A stretch of 64,000 nucleotides of DNA, taken from the NCBI GenBank assembly GCA_035945115.1, contig DASZAN010000041.1, positions 4,640-68,639 of the forward strand, given 5' to 3'. The notes below the pieces were generated by a model, which was given only the letters and a program-made list of their open reading frames with translations, did no database searches and had not been told where the DNA came from. The translations under genes and the position numbers were made by a program. The stretch is from DAHUYF01 sp035945115. Its GTDB lineage: Bacteria > Pseudomonadota > Alphaproteobacteria > ATCC43930 > CGMCC-115725. Of the stretch, positions 9,434 to 18,020 are shown in pieces. The stretch's first letter is position 1; the number at the start of each line of letters is the position of its first letter.

Positions 9434-10417
9434 TCAAGCCGACACGTCCGAGCTGCTGGTCGGCGATACGACATTGGCGCAGAACCAGCGATAGGCATCC
9501 TCGAGGCCGGCGCGCAAAGGAATGCGCGGACGCCAACCGAGCGCGGTGAGCTTCGCCACATCGAGGAGCTTGCGCGGCGCGCCATCGGGCTTCTCGCGGG
9601 CGTAGCGGAAGCCGCCTCGATAACCCACGACCTCGGCGATCATTTGTGCGAGCTCGCGGATGCTGACATCCTCGCCGCAGCCGACATTGATGTGACCTTC
9701 CCCGGAGTACCGCTCCATGAGGAAGACGAGCGCGTCGGCGAGATCGTCGACATGGAGGAACTCGCGCCGCGGCGTTCCCGTGCCCCAAATCTCCACCTCC
9801 GGCGCGCCCTCGAGCTTCGCCCGATAGGTCTTGGCGATGAGCGCCGGGACCACATGGCTCGCGGCGAGGTCGTAGGTGTCGCCGGGTCCGTAGAGGTTGG
9901 TCGGCTGCGCGGTGATGAAGTCCGAGCCATATTGCCGGCGATAAGCGGCACAGAGCTTCAAGCCCGCGATCTTCGCCAGCGCGTACCACTGGTTCGTCGG
10001 CTCGAGCGGGCCGGTCAGCAATGCCTCCTCGGCCATCGGCTGCGGCGCAAGGCGCGGGTAGATGCAGGAGGAAGCGAGAAAAAGCAGCTTCTGCACACCG
10101 CCGCGCCGCGCCGCTTCGACGACGTTGGTGGCGATCGCCAGATTGTCGTAAATGAATTCGGCGGGTCGCGTGTCGTTGGCGAGAATGCCACCCACCGTCG
10201 CCGCCGCCATGAAAACAGCGTCCGGCCGCTCGGCCGCGAACCAGCGCTCCACCTGCTCTTGCCGACGCAAATCGACGTCGCCGCGAGCGACGGTCAAGAG
10301 TGCGCACTTCTCGGCCGCGAGCCGGCGCAGCAGAGCGCTCCCGACCATGCCGCGGTGACCGGCGACGAACACACGCCGTCCGGCGAGCGGAAAGAGACGC
10401 GGCGCCGCTTCGTCCAT
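9434..10417 (-). CDS. fcl: GDP-L-fucose synthase
   Basis: 327 residues from the ATG at 10417; a TTG at 10426 overlapping the gmd stop is the alternative. GHRGMVGS (20-27) is the NADP-binding loop. Y145 and K149 (YALAK) are the catalytic pair, with SSCIYP just before. The enzyme epimerises and reduces GDP-4-keto-6-deoxymannose to GDP-fucose in the cytoplasm. The gmd gene immediately upstream makes its substrate, so the pair is a complete two-step pathway for a surface polysaccharide sugar. Confidence 0.95.
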   Translation of the reverse strand: MDEAAPRLFPLAGRRVFVAGHRGMVGSALLRRLAAEKCALLTVARGDVDLRRQEQVERWFAAERPDAVFMAAATVGGILANDTRPAEFIYDNLAIATNVVEAARRGGVQKLLFLASSCIYPRLAPQPMAEEALLTGPLEPTNQWYALAKIAGLKLCAAYRRQYGSDFITAQPTNLYGPGDTYDLAASHVVPALIAKTYRAKLEGAPEVEIWGTGTPRREFLHVDDLADALVFLMERYSGEGHINVGCGEDVSIRELAQMIAEVVGYRGGFRYAREKPDGAPRKLLDVAKLTALGWRPRIPLRAGLEDAYRWFCANVVSPTSSSDVSA

Positions 10418-10422
10418 GTCGC

Positions 10423-11481
10423 TCAACTCGTTCCCGACGAGGCCGCGCCGCGCGCGGGGTCTTGATAGCCCGCGTTCTTCAACGTGCTCTCGCGGCGCGC
10501 CAGCTCGTGATCATGCGCCACCATCATCTTGACGAGGCCGGCGAAGTCGACCTTCGGCCGCCAGCCGAGGCGTGCGCGCGCTTTCGCCGCATCGCCTTGG
10601 AGCACATCCACTTCGGTCGGGCGGAGGTAGCGGGGATCGATCTCGACATGGCGCTGCCAATCGAGGTTGAGCTCGGCGAAGGCGCGCTCCACGAAGTCGC
10701 GTACGCTGTATGTCTCGCCGGTGGCGACGACATAGTCGTCGGGCTGCGGCTGCTGCAGCATGAGCCACATCGCCTCGACATAGTCGCCGGCGAAGCCCCA
10801 ATCGCGCTTCGCGTCGAGATTGCCGAGATAGAGCTTCTCCTGCAGCCCTTCCTTGATGCGGCCGACGGCGCGCGTCACCTTGCGCGTAACGAAAGTCTCG
10901 CCGCGCCGCGGGCTCTCGTGGTTGAAGAGAATACCGTTGCAAATGAAAAGGCCGTAGGCCTCGCGGTAATTGACGGCATACCAATGTCCCGCGAGCTTGC
11001 TCACCGCGTAGGGGCTTCGCGGATAGAAGGGCGTGCGCTCGCTTTGCGGCGCCGGCGCCGCCCCGTACATTTCCGACGAGCCCGCCTGGTAGTAGCGCAC
11101 GCGTGCGCCGCCATGGGCGATGTGATCGCGCAGTGCTTCGAGCAAGCGCAGCGGACCCAGTCCCACCACATCAGCCGTATATTCCGGGACCTCGAACGAG
11201 ACCTTCACGTGGCTTTGCGCGGCGAGATTGTAGACCTCGTCCGGCTGCACCTTCTCGAGGACGCGGCGGAGCGCCGTGCCGTCGGAAAGATCGCCGTAGT
11301 GCAGCGTCAGCTTGGCGCCGGAAATGTGCGGATCGTGGTAGAGATGGTCGAGCCGGTCGGTGTTGAAGAGGCTCGCCCGCCGCAGCACGCCATGCACATC
11401 ATAGCCTTTGGCGAGCAGGAACTCCGTAAGATAGGCACCATCCTGCCCGGTGACGCCCGTGATCAATGCGCGTTTCGTCAT
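10423..11481 (-). CDS. gmd: GDP-mannose 4,6-dehydratase
   Basis: 352 residues. The glycine-rich GVTGQDGAYL (9-18) binds NADP. LRRASLFNTDRLDHLY is a near-invariant Gmd block. SSE at 135-137 and Y158/K162 are the catalytic residues. It converts GDP-D-mannose to GDP-4-keto-6-deoxy-D-mannose, feeding the fcl gene next to it. The pair is on the minus strand, downstream of an alpha/beta hydrolase gene, which ends 42 bases upstream of this start. Confidence 0.96.
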   Translation of the reverse strand: MTKRALITGVTGQDGAYLTEFLLAKGYDVHGVLRRASLFNTDRLDHLYHDPHISGAKLTLHYGDLSDGTALRRVLEKVQPDEVYNLAAQSHVKVSFEVPEYTADVVGLGPLRLLEALRDHIAHGGARVRYYQAGSSEMYGAAPAPQSERTPFYPRSPYAVSKLAGHWYAVNYREAYGLFICNGILFNHESPRRGETFVTRKVTRAVGRIKEGLQEKLYLGNLDAKRDWGFAGDYVEAMWLMLQQPQPDDYVVATGETYSVRDFVERAFAELNLDWQRHVEIDPRYLRPTEVDVLQGDAAKARARLGWRPKVDFAGLVKMMVAHDHELARRESTLKNAGYQDPARGAASSGTS

Positions 11482-11523
11482 GGCCGCTCCAACTCGCCCG
11501 CGCGTGATGATACCGCAACTGAG

Positions 11524-12312
11524 TTAACGGCGTGCAACACCCAAGAAGGGACCCACGGCGGAAAGAAAGGCGTCCGGCTGCTCGAGCGGCGGGCAATGGC
11601 CGCATTGCGGCAGCAGCACGAAGCGCGCGCCGCCGATCGACTCGGCGAGCTCGCGCGCCAGCGCCACCGGCGTCGCCGCATCGAGCTCGCCGACGAGCAC
11701 GAGCGTCTTCTGCTTGAGGCGCGGAAGCGAGTCGCGGAGATCGACGCGCTCAAGCGCGCGACAGGCAGCAATGAAAGCCGCCGGGTCGAAGCGCATGAGC
11801 ACGGCGCGGCGCTCGGCCACCGCCTCGGGATGAGCGCTCAAATACGCATCGTGAAAAATGCGCCGCGCGGCGATCTCGGCGACAGCCGCCATGCCGCCCT
11901 CCCTCACCTTCTCCGCCATGACGGCGAAGGCGTTCCGCGCCGGCGGCGGGAAATAGGCGGCGGTGTCGACCAGGAGCAGGGTGTCGAAGAGGTCGGCATG
12001 TCGTGCTGCCAAGGATATCGCGATGAAACCGCCGAAGCCGTTGCCGAGGAGCGCCGCGCCCGGACCGAGCGGCAGGCACCTCAGCGCGTCGGCGATCCGG
12101 TCGGCGTAGTCGCCCACCTCGGGACCGGCCGGCGTCGAGCCGTCGAATCCGGGTAACGCGACAAGGTGGACTCGGCGGGTGCGTGCGAGGCGCGGCACCA
12201 CCCGATCGAAGGCGGAGCGGTCGATGAGCAGCGAGTGCAGGAGCACGAGATCGCCTCCCTCGCCGGTCGAGAAGACCTCAATCCGGCCGCCCGCCGCCTC
12301 GATCCATGCCAT
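11524..12312 (-). CDS. Alpha/beta hydrolase fold protein with a glycine at the nucleophile position
   Basis: 262 residues with the full alpha/beta-hydrolase layout: LLHSLL oxyanion region near 25, nucleophile elbow near 90, an acid residue at D211 (GELDAATP) and H239 (QCGHCPPLEQP). The elbow reads GNGFGG (90-95), where active members have GNSFGG, so the catalytic serine is replaced by G92 (codon GGC, one base from AGC). If the base is real the protein is probably not a classical serine hydrolase. It may bind a ligand or act by another mechanism. Confidence 0.85.
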   Translation of the reverse strand: MAWIEAAGGRIEVFSTGEGGDLVLLHSLLIDRSAFDRVVPRLARTRRVHLVALPGFDGSTPAGPEVGDYADRIADALRCLPLGPGAALLGNGFGGFIAISLAARHADLFDTLLLVDTAAYFPPPARNAFAVMAEKVREGGMAAVAEIAARRIFHDAYLSAHPEAVAERRAVLMRFDPAAFIAACRALERVDLRDSLPRLKQKTLVLVGELDAATPVALARELAESIGGARFVLLPQCGHCPPLEQPDAFLSAVGPFLGVARR

Positions 12313-12416
12313 GCCCTCTCCGCAAATTCCAGAAAAAGCCGGCGATTTCTTAACACCTCCGCAGGCTTCTGTCCTTATCGTTCTTCTTGCGGTATGGATC
12401 GGGATGGGCTAGGGCG

Positions 12417-13568
12417 ATGGTGCCAAGGGGAGCATCGGTGCAGACGGAAGCGAGGCGAATCGAAGTCGCGGCTGCTGTGGCGCGGGCACCGGAACTGACG
12501 GTCGTCGTGCCCACTTTCAACGAACGCGACAATGTCGAGCCGCTGCTCGAGCTGTTGGCGTCTGTGCTCGAGGACGTCGACTGGGAAGTGGTTTTCGTCG
12601 ACGACGATTCCGCCGACGGAACGGCCGCGCGCGTGCGCGAGATCGCCTTGCGCGATCCGCGCGTGCGCTGTCTTCACAGAATCGGTCGGCGCGGTCTCTC
12701 CACGGCGTGCATCGAAGGCGTCCTCGCCTCTTCCGCCCCTTACGTCGCCATCATGGACGGCGACCTCCAGCATGACGAGCGCCTGCTGCCGCGCATGCTC
12801 GAGACACTGAAGCGTGAACCGGTCGATCTCGTCGTCGGCTCGCGTTATGTGAGCGGCGGCGGCATGGGCGATCTCAGTCAGCGGCGCGCCGAGATCAGCA
12901 ACCTGGCGACGCGGCTCAGCCGCATCATCTGCAAGACCGCGATCGCCGATCCCATGAGCGGCTTCTTCATGATGCGCCGCCAGGTCTTCGAGAACTCCGT
13001 GCGCGGCTTGTCGGGACAGGGCTTCAAGATCCTCCTCGACCTGCTGGCATCCTCGCCCGAGCCGGTACGCTTGAAAGAGCTCCCCTATCAATTTCGTCGC
13101 CGCCGCCATGGCACGAGCAAGCTCGACACGCTCGTCGCCTGGGAATTCGGCATGCTCATCGCCGACAAGATGGTGGGCCATCTCGTTCCCGTGCGGTTCG
13201 CGCTTTTCGCCTTCATCGGCGGGATCGGGCTTGCCGTTCACCTTGCCGTGCTGCGCCTCGCGCTGACGATGCCGGCGCTCGATTTCACCAAGAGCCAGGC
13301 GATCGCCACGGTCGTGGCGATGACGTCGAATTTCTTTCTCAACAACCTCTTCACCTACCGCGACCAGCGGCTGCGCGGCTTCAAGCTGCTGCGCGGCCTC
13401 TTCTCCTTCTATTTGATCTGCGCGGTGGGCGCGATCGGCAACGTCGGTATCGCCGCTTACGTCTTCGCCGCCGACCAGCAATGGTGGATCGCCGGGATCG
13501 CCGGAGCGATCGTCGGCTCGGTGTGGAACTACGCCGTCTCCTCGGTCTTCACCTGGCGCCGGCGCTGA
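12417..13568 (+). CDS. Family 2 glycosyltransferase fused to a GtrA-like membrane domain
   Basis: 383 residues from the ATG at 12417. An in-frame TTG lies 30 bases upstream, with no ATG. Residues about 25-240 form a dolichyl-phosphate-mannose-synthase-like GT2 domain with VVPTFNERDNVEPLL, VDDDSADGTA and MDGDLQHDERLLPRM (nucleotide-sugar and metal sites). Residues about 255-380 form a GtrA domain with four hydrophobic segments. Such fusions charge a polyprenyl phosphate with a sugar and may help flip it. The nearby gmd/fcl pair is compatible with polysaccharide work, but the donor sugar is not readable. Confidence 0.9.
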   Translation: MVPRGASVQTEARRIEVAAAVARAPELTVVVPTFNERDNVEPLLELLASVLEDVDWEVVFVDDDSADGTAARVREIALRDPRVRCLHRIGRRGLSTACIEGVLASSAPYVAIMDGDLQHDERLLPRMLETLKREPVDLVVGSRYVSGGGMGDLSQRRAEISNLATRLSRIICKTAIADPMSGFFMMRRQVFENSVRGLSGQGFKILLDLLASSPEPVRLKELPYQFRRRRHGTSKLDTLVAWEFGMLIADKMVGHLVPVRFALFAFIGGIGLAVHLAVLRLALTMPALDFTKSQAIATVVAMTSNFFLNNLFTYRDQRLRGFKLLRGLFSFYLICAVGAIGNVGIAAYVFAADQQWWIAGIAGAIVGSVWNYAVSSVFTWRRR

Positions 13569-13571
13569 GGA

Positions 13572-13916
13572 TCACTGCTGGCGCTTCGCCCGGAGCACAT
13601 AGCGATCGCCGGCGAGACCCTCGAACATCACCTCGATCATCGGATGAACGACCGGCCCGTTCTCCGCGTCGGGCAGGAGATTCTGCTCGGAGACATAAGC
13701 CTCGTAGGGACCGCCCTCGGCATTTTGCGCGAGGAGATGGTAGAAGGGCTGATCCTTCGACGGCCGCCGGTCCGCGGGGATGGACTGATACCATTCCTCG
13801 GTATTGTTGAAGACGGGATCGACGTCGAAGATCACGCCGCGGAACGGGTAGATCCGGTGCCGGACGATTTGCCCCACCGCGAACTTCCCTTCACGAAACA
13901 GTCGCTGTGTATTCAC
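13572..13916 (-). CDS. hspQ: HspQ, hemimethylated-DNA-binding / heat-shock family protein
   Basis: 114 residues from a GTG at 13916 preceded by GAGGGTG. A longer reading to 14033 is possible but adds a non-conserved arginine-rich leader. FAVGQIVRHRIYPFRGVIFDVDPVF, EWYQSIP and YVSEQNLLPD are the conserved HspQ (YccV-like) blocks, and the length fits the family. In enterobacteria HspQ modulates Lon protease and stress proteolysis. It sits tail-to-tail with the GT2-GtrA gene, 3 bases between stop codons. Confidence 0.92.
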   Translation of the reverse strand: MNTQRLFREGKFAVGQIVRHRIYPFRGVIFDVDPVFNNTEEWYQSIPADRRPSKDQPFYHLLAQNAEGGPYEAYVSEQNLLPDAENGPVVHPMIEVMFEGLAGDRYVLRAKRQQ

Positions 13917-14047
13917 CCGGCACCCTCTTGCTCGGCACGCGTCCGATCGTGTCGGGCTGTATAGGCGACGGGCCTCAAGCCGGGCAAGGCTCGACAGCGC
14001 GCGACATTCGCGACACCATCCGTCCGCAAACAACGCCGGGGATCAGC

Positions 14048-15190
14048 ATGCTGCCACTGTCGGGGATCAAGGTCGTCGAAATCGGTCAAGCGCTGGCGGG
14101 ACCGTATGCGGGCGAGATTCTCGCGACGCTCGGCGCCGACGTGATCAAGATCGAGCGGCCCGAAGGCGACGACGCGCGCGGCTGGGGTCCGCCCTTCTGG
14201 CAAGGTGCGTCCACCGTCTTCACCACTGTCAATCGCAACAAGCGCAGCATCACGCTCGACCTCAAGGATGCGCGCAGCGTCGCCTGGCTCAGCGATTACC
14301 TCGGCGGCGTCGACGTGCTGCTGCACAATCTTCGCCCCGGCGTCATGGAGGAGCTGGGGCTCGGCGCCGAGCGCCTCACCGCGCTCCACCCGCGGCTCGT
14401 CTATGCGACGCTCTCGGCCTTCGGCCGCACCGGGCCGCGTCGGCTCAAGCCCGGCTACGAGCCCATGGTGCAGGCATTTTCCGGCATCTTCAGCGTCAAC
14501 GGCGCCGAGGATGCAGCGCCGACACGGGTCGGCGTGCCGATCCTCGACATGGGGACCGGCTTGTGGTTGGCGCTCGGCTGCGTCGCAGCGCTGCTGCGGC
14601 GCGTCGAGACCGGCCGTGGCGGCATGGTCGACGCCTCGCTCTTCGAGACCGCGCTCACCTGGCTCACCATTCCCTTCGCGCATTTCAAGATCACCGGCGA
14701 GCCGCCGCAGCGCCATCGCACCGGCAGTCGCCGCCTCGTCGTCTTCGAAGCATTTCGCACGCGCGACGGCGAAATCGTTATCGCCGCCGCCAACGACCGT
14801 CTTTTTCAAAAGCTCGCGATCGCGCTCGGGCGCGCGGATTGGGCCGCGGACGAGCGTCTCAAGAAGAACGCCGGACGCCTTGCCCACAAAGCCATGCTGA
14901 TGGAGGAGATCCAGGCGATCATCGCGCGTGAGAGCTCCGCCCATTGGGTGGCGCACCTCGAAGCGGCGGGCGTACCCTGCGCGCCGATCCAGGACCTCAC
15001 CGCCGTCGTGGCCGAGCCGCAAACGAGCGCGCTCGGCATGATCGCGGAAGTGCCGGGCGCCGATCTGAGCCTGGTGGGACTGCCCCTCTCCTTCGATGGC
15101 GCGCGTCCGCCGATGCGGCGCCGCGCACCAAGTCTCGGCGAACACAACGGCGAAATCTTGGGCGAGGATGGCGCGCCGCCCCGGCGCTGA
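14048..15190 (+). CDS. CaiB/BaiF (class III) CoA-transferase
   Basis: 380 residues. LSGIKVVEIGQALAGPYAGEILATLGADVIKIE is the canonical opening. D167 in VPILDMGTG matches the catalytic aspartate of formyl-CoA transferase-type enzymes. It would move CoA between a donor acyl-CoA and a carboxylic acid. The upstream neighbour hspQ is divergent, and no pathway partner lies next to it, so the acid is unknown. The ATG at 14048 gives the standard family start. Confidence 0.92.
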   Translation: MLPLSGIKVVEIGQALAGPYAGEILATLGADVIKIERPEGDDARGWGPPFWQGASTVFTTVNRNKRSITLDLKDARSVAWLSDYLGGVDVLLHNLRPGVMEELGLGAERLTALHPRLVYATLSAFGRTGPRRLKPGYEPMVQAFSGIFSVNGAEDAAPTRVGVPILDMGTGLWLALGCVAALLRRVETGRGGMVDASLFETALTWLTIPFAHFKITGEPPQRHRTGSRRLVVFEAFRTRDGEIVIAAANDRLFQKLAIALGRADWAADERLKKNAGRLAHKAMLMEEIQAIIARESSAHWVAHLEAAGVPCAPIQDLTAVVAEPQTSALGMIAEVPGADLSLVGLPLSFDGARPPMRRRAPSLGEHNGEILGEDGAPPRR

Positions 15191-15200
15191 GCGACTGCCA

Positions 15201-15209
15201 TGCTATAAT
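15201..15209 (+). promoter_or_regulatory. Extended -10 promoter of the TonB-like gene
   Basis: TGCTATAAT is a perfect TATAAT at 15204-15209 with the TG of an extended -10 element. No good -35 is visible at the expected distance, which is normal for extended -10 promoters. Transcription would start near 15216, 14-23 bases before the two candidate GTG start codons (15230, 15239) of the next gene. A further-upstream TTG start at 15209 is therefore unlikely. Confidence 0.55.
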
Positions 15210-15238
15210 TGTTGGTTTGTAGCAACCGAGTGCGAGCG

Positions 15239-16132
15239 GTGAATAGCGGCGATACGCCTGCCGGACCCTTGGCGATATCCGCGGATCGCGTCGTCGAACT
15301 TCCGTTGCTCGGCCGCGGGCGCGCAGAACCGATGTCGGCCCTCGCCATGACACTGGCGGCGCTTCTCCATGTCGCCGTGCCCGTGATGTTTCTGCTCCAT
15401 TGGCCAGCTGCGGCCCCGATCGTGCTACCGAAGCCGATACCCGTGGCGCTTGTCGTGGTGCCGCCACCCGAGGCTCCGTCACCACCGCCGCCGAAGCCGC
15501 AACCGGAACCTCCGACATTGCCCTTTCTGGAATCGGGACCCGGCGAGCACACAACCGCTCTAGCACCCGCCGAAGCGGTGTCGCCCGAACGGGCAAGCCC
15601 GCCGGCTGAGCCGGAAGCGGTCGAGGACGCGCCCGCGAAGGACGCGCCTTCCGCGACGGGCGAAGCACCGTCCGCAAAACCTCCACCCGTGCCCGCCGAG
15701 AGCAGTCGAGCGAAGCCGAAGCCGCGAAAGGAGATCGCCCACCTCGAGCCATCCGTGAAGGAAGCGCCGAAACCGCAAGCGCCAATGCTTGCGCCACCGC
15801 TTCGGCACCCCAACATCACCCTTGGCGACAAGAACGAAAGCGGTGATCCCTACCTCAATCGCATTCTGCAGCTGATCGAAGAGCATCGGATTTACCCACG
15901 GATCACCGGGCAGTTCGGACTGCTTATCGAGGGCGTTGCGGTTTATGCGGTCGTCCTCAACCGCGGCGGCGCTATCGTGAGGCTTGGGCTGGTCCGCTCT
16001 TCAGGAAATCGCGAGCTCGACCGGATTGGCGCAACCATGATCGAGCAAAGCGCGCCGTTGCCCCCGATGCCTGCGAACATTCCCGACGGGGCACAAATCG
16101 AAGTGACGCTTCCACTCTATCCGCAATCGTGA
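15239..16132 (+). CDS. TonB-like energy-transducer protein
   Basis: 297 residues if GTG 15239 is used (GTG 15230 or ATG 15332 are alternatives). A single hydrophobic helix (MTLAALLHVAVPVMFLLHW, about 35-55) is followed by about 150 residues rich in Pro, Glu and Lys that would span the periplasm. The C-terminal 90 residues (NRILQLIEEHRIYP, then a VLNRGGAIV strand and LDRIGATMIEQSAPLPPMP) form a TonB/TolA C-terminal domain. It should transmit proton-motive force to outer-membrane receptors. No exbB/exbD or receptor gene is visible here. Its promoter is its own. Confidence 0.8.
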   Translation: MNSGDTPAGPLAISADRVVELPLLGRGRAEPMSALAMTLAALLHVAVPVMFLLHWPAAAPIVLPKPIPVALVVVPPPEAPSPPPPKPQPEPPTLPFLESGPGEHTTALAPAEAVSPERASPPAEPEAVEDAPAKDAPSATGEAPSAKPPPVPAESSRAKPKPRKEIAHLEPSVKEAPKPQAPMLAPPLRHPNITLGDKNESGDPYLNRILQLIEEHRIYPRITGQFGLLIEGVAVYAVVLNRGGAIVRLGLVRSSGNRELDRIGATMIEQSAPLPPMPANIPDGAQIEVTLPLYPQS

Positions 16133-16151
16133 CCGCCGCCCGGGCGCTCGG

Positions 16152-16364
16152 CTACGGCACTGGCGAGAGCTCGATGCGCTCGCAATTCATGCGGCCCTGG
16201 AGGAGGCAATCCTCGAGCTTCGAGACTTGCGCCAAGCCTTGCGCCACCCAGAGGGCGACGAGACCAAGGAGCAGCGCCACCGCGAAACCGGCAAGACTGG
16301 CGGTGAAGCGGTCTGCTTCCTCCTGCCGCTCTCGTTGGGTGAGACCGCGGTGTCCATCGGCCAT
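16152..16364 (-). CDS. Small single-span membrane protein of unknown function
   Basis: 70 residues. A charged N-terminus (about 1-20) is followed by one membrane helix at about 24-46 and a short C-terminal tail EDCLLQGRMNCERIE with cysteines C53 and C61. The tail would be periplasmic if the N-terminus is inside, so the cysteines could form a disulfide. It starts 65 bases after the end of the proline-rich gene on the same strand and ends 20 bases from the TonB-like stop. Length and pattern look like a real conserved small protein, but I cannot name a family. Confidence 0.6.
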   Translation of the reverse strand: MADGHRGLTQRERQEEADRFTASLAGFAVALLLGLVALWVAQGLAQVSKLEDCLLQGRMNCERIELSPVP

Positions 16365-16429
16365 GATCGCGCATCTTGCCACGAAACGCCCGTCAGCGCG
16401 AGGCGCTCTCAACGACCCCACCCCCGGTG

Positions 16430-17710
16430 TCAGGAGCGCTCCGGTGCTGCCGGATGAATGTCCGCGAGGGCGAGCGTGATTTCCGGGAGCGATGCTGCGC
16501 CGAGGAGGGCAGGCAGCAAGCGCGTCGGCAGCATGGAGCCGTGGCCGGTCCGCCACAGCAACGCCCCACCGAAGGCCAGCGCAAAGACCAGGGACAATGC
16601 CGCGATAAAGCGGCCCCGTCGGCCCCGCCCCGGCGCGCGGAGCGGTTCCGGATCCTTTCGGACGGTGGCGAGCTCGGCAATGAGCCCGCTCGGCGTCACC
16701 GGGGCAATGTCGCTGCGCAAGACGCGGGTCGCGGTGAAGCCGGACCGCTCAGAGCCGTACCAACGCGAGGCGAGGACGCTGTCGATGGCCGCGCCGAGCG
16801 CATCGAACTCGGCGCTCTCCGGTTCCGCGGGTTTCGCTGCTTCTCGGGCAGGCCGTTTCCGCGTGGGAGCGGCGGAGGGACGGCTCCGCTCCGCCTCGGG
16901 CGCGGCAGCAGGCGGAGTGGCGGGCGCCGGACTCTCGACGGCGACGCTCGCCGAGATCGGCGGCGACGGCGGCGGCGACGCCACAACGGGCACCTCGACA
17001 GTTGGCGGAGACGCGACGGGGAAAGCGAGCGGCGGATCATCGGGCGGGGCCAAATCGACCGGCAGGACCGCCGGCTCCTCGCGGATCTCTGAAGGAGTGA
17101 GCGGCGGCAGCGTGAGTTCCGCGGCGGGCGTGCTGAGTGGCGCCTCCACGGCGGCCGGTGTCGGTTTAGCTTCCGCCGGCATCGCCGCAGCATCCGGCAG
17201 CGGACGAAGCAGCGCTTCCACGGCCGCAGAATCGAGTTCGGCGGGCTCCTGGAAGGCGCGAGGCGCGGCAGGTGGGTCCGGGACCGGCGGCAAGGGCTCG
17301 GCCAAGGGGGCGAGCCTGCGGATCGTCGGCGCCGCGTCGAGAGAGGCGAGCGGCTTCTCTTCGGGCTTAGCCTCGATCGGCGGGGTCGAAGGCGAATTCG
17401 AGCGGCGGCGCGCATCGAGCTGCTGCTCGAGCGACGCGACCGGCCCCGCAACCTGGCTCGGATCAGGCTCGTAAGTCCAATAGGCCGGGCGAAAGGTCGA
17501 AGCGGTGGCGTTGCCCTTCTTATAGAACATGCCATCGCCGCCCGGCTTCGCCGACCCGTCGCTGGCAGGGCGGCTATCGGCCAAGGCGATGACCGAGGCC
17601 GGCCCCTTGTCGCGGCGCACGATGCGGATCGTGCTCAAATCGGCCGCCGGCGGAAGGTCGCCGGGAGCGGTCAGCACGGCACTCAGTCTGGCGCGTTTGG
17701 CAAGGCCCAT
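16430..17710 (-). CDS. Pro/Ala-rich single-span membrane protein with an FRPxYW motif, function unknown
   Basis: 426 residues from an ATG at 17710 with GAGG upstream. The first 60 residues look folded (basic start, LSTIRIVRRD). A motif at 61-80, F-x2-KG-x-ATA-x2-FRP-x-YW-x-Y, is shared with the small protein encoded upstream. Residues about 85-310 are low-complexity Pro/Ala/Glu, as in periplasm-spanning or tether proteins. A short ordered block follows (FDALGAAIDSVLASRWYGSE). One hydrophobic helix lies at about 368-386, leaving a 40-residue C-terminal tail. It resembles no enzyme I recognise. Position between TonB-like and RlpA genes suggests an envelope role. Confidence 0.65.
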   Translation of the reverse strand: MGLAKRARLSAVLTAPGDLPPAADLSTIRIVRRDKGPASVIALADSRPASDGSAKPGGDGMFYKKGNATASTFRPAYWTYEPDPSQVAGPVASLEQQLDARRRSNSPSTPPIEAKPEEKPLASLDAAPTIRRLAPLAEPLPPVPDPPAAPRAFQEPAELDSAAVEALLRPLPDAAAMPAEAKPTPAAVEAPLSTPAAELTLPPLTPSEIREEPAVLPVDLAPPDDPPLAFPVASPPTVEVPVVASPPPSPPISASVAVESPAPATPPAAAPEAERSRPSAAPTRKRPAREAAKPAEPESAEFDALGAAIDSVLASRWYGSERSGFTATRVLRSDIAPVTPSGLIAELATVRKDPEPLRAPGRGRRGRFIAALSLVFALAFGGALLWRTGHGSMLPTRLLPALLGAASLPEITLALADIHPAAPERS

Positions 17711-17720
17711 CGTCCGATCC

Positions 17721-18020
17721 TCAGTACTGCCAGTACCACGGTCGGAAGCTCGCCGCCGTGGCCGAGCCCTTCTGATGGAAGATCGCTTCCGCCGCGACGG
17801 GAACGGCTTGGCGGGCGGCAATCGGCACGGCGCTCAGATCGCCGCACCGTTTCGCTCCTTTGACGGCCGCCTGCCGCCGCGACGGCTCCGACTGCGGCGC
17901 GTCCACGGCCACCACCTCGGCGAGCCGCTGGACGGGCAAGACATGCAGCGTTGCGGAGGGCGCGACGCGACGTCCTTCAAGGAGACCGGCAACCAGCTGT
18001 GCGCGCTTCTTCGTGGCCAT
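17721..18020 (-). CDS. Small basic protein ending in the FRPxYW motif, function unknown
   Basis: 99 residues from an ATG at 18020 (a frame to 18080 is open but lacks a better start). The basic opening MATKKRAQLVAGL resembles the opening of the next protein (MGLAKRARLSAVL). The last 20 residues, 80-99, carry F-x2-KG-x-ATA-x2-FRP-x-YW-x-Y, with 12 of 20 identities to residues 61-80 of that protein, and the stop follows immediately. Only 10 bases separate the two genes, so they are probably cotranscribed duplicates, one of which gained or lost the long proline-rich extension. Confidence 0.55.
   Translation of the reverse strand: MATKKRAQLVAGLLEGRRVAPSATLHVLPVQRLAEVVAVDAPQSEPSRRQAAVKGAKRCGDLSAVPIAARQAVPVAAEAIFHQKGSATAASFRPWYWQY

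Noticed and set aside
13917..14033. N-terminal extension of hspQ to an ATG at 14033
   Set aside because: It adds 39 arginine-rich residues absent from the family; the GTG at 13916 has a ribosome-binding site and gives the normal length.
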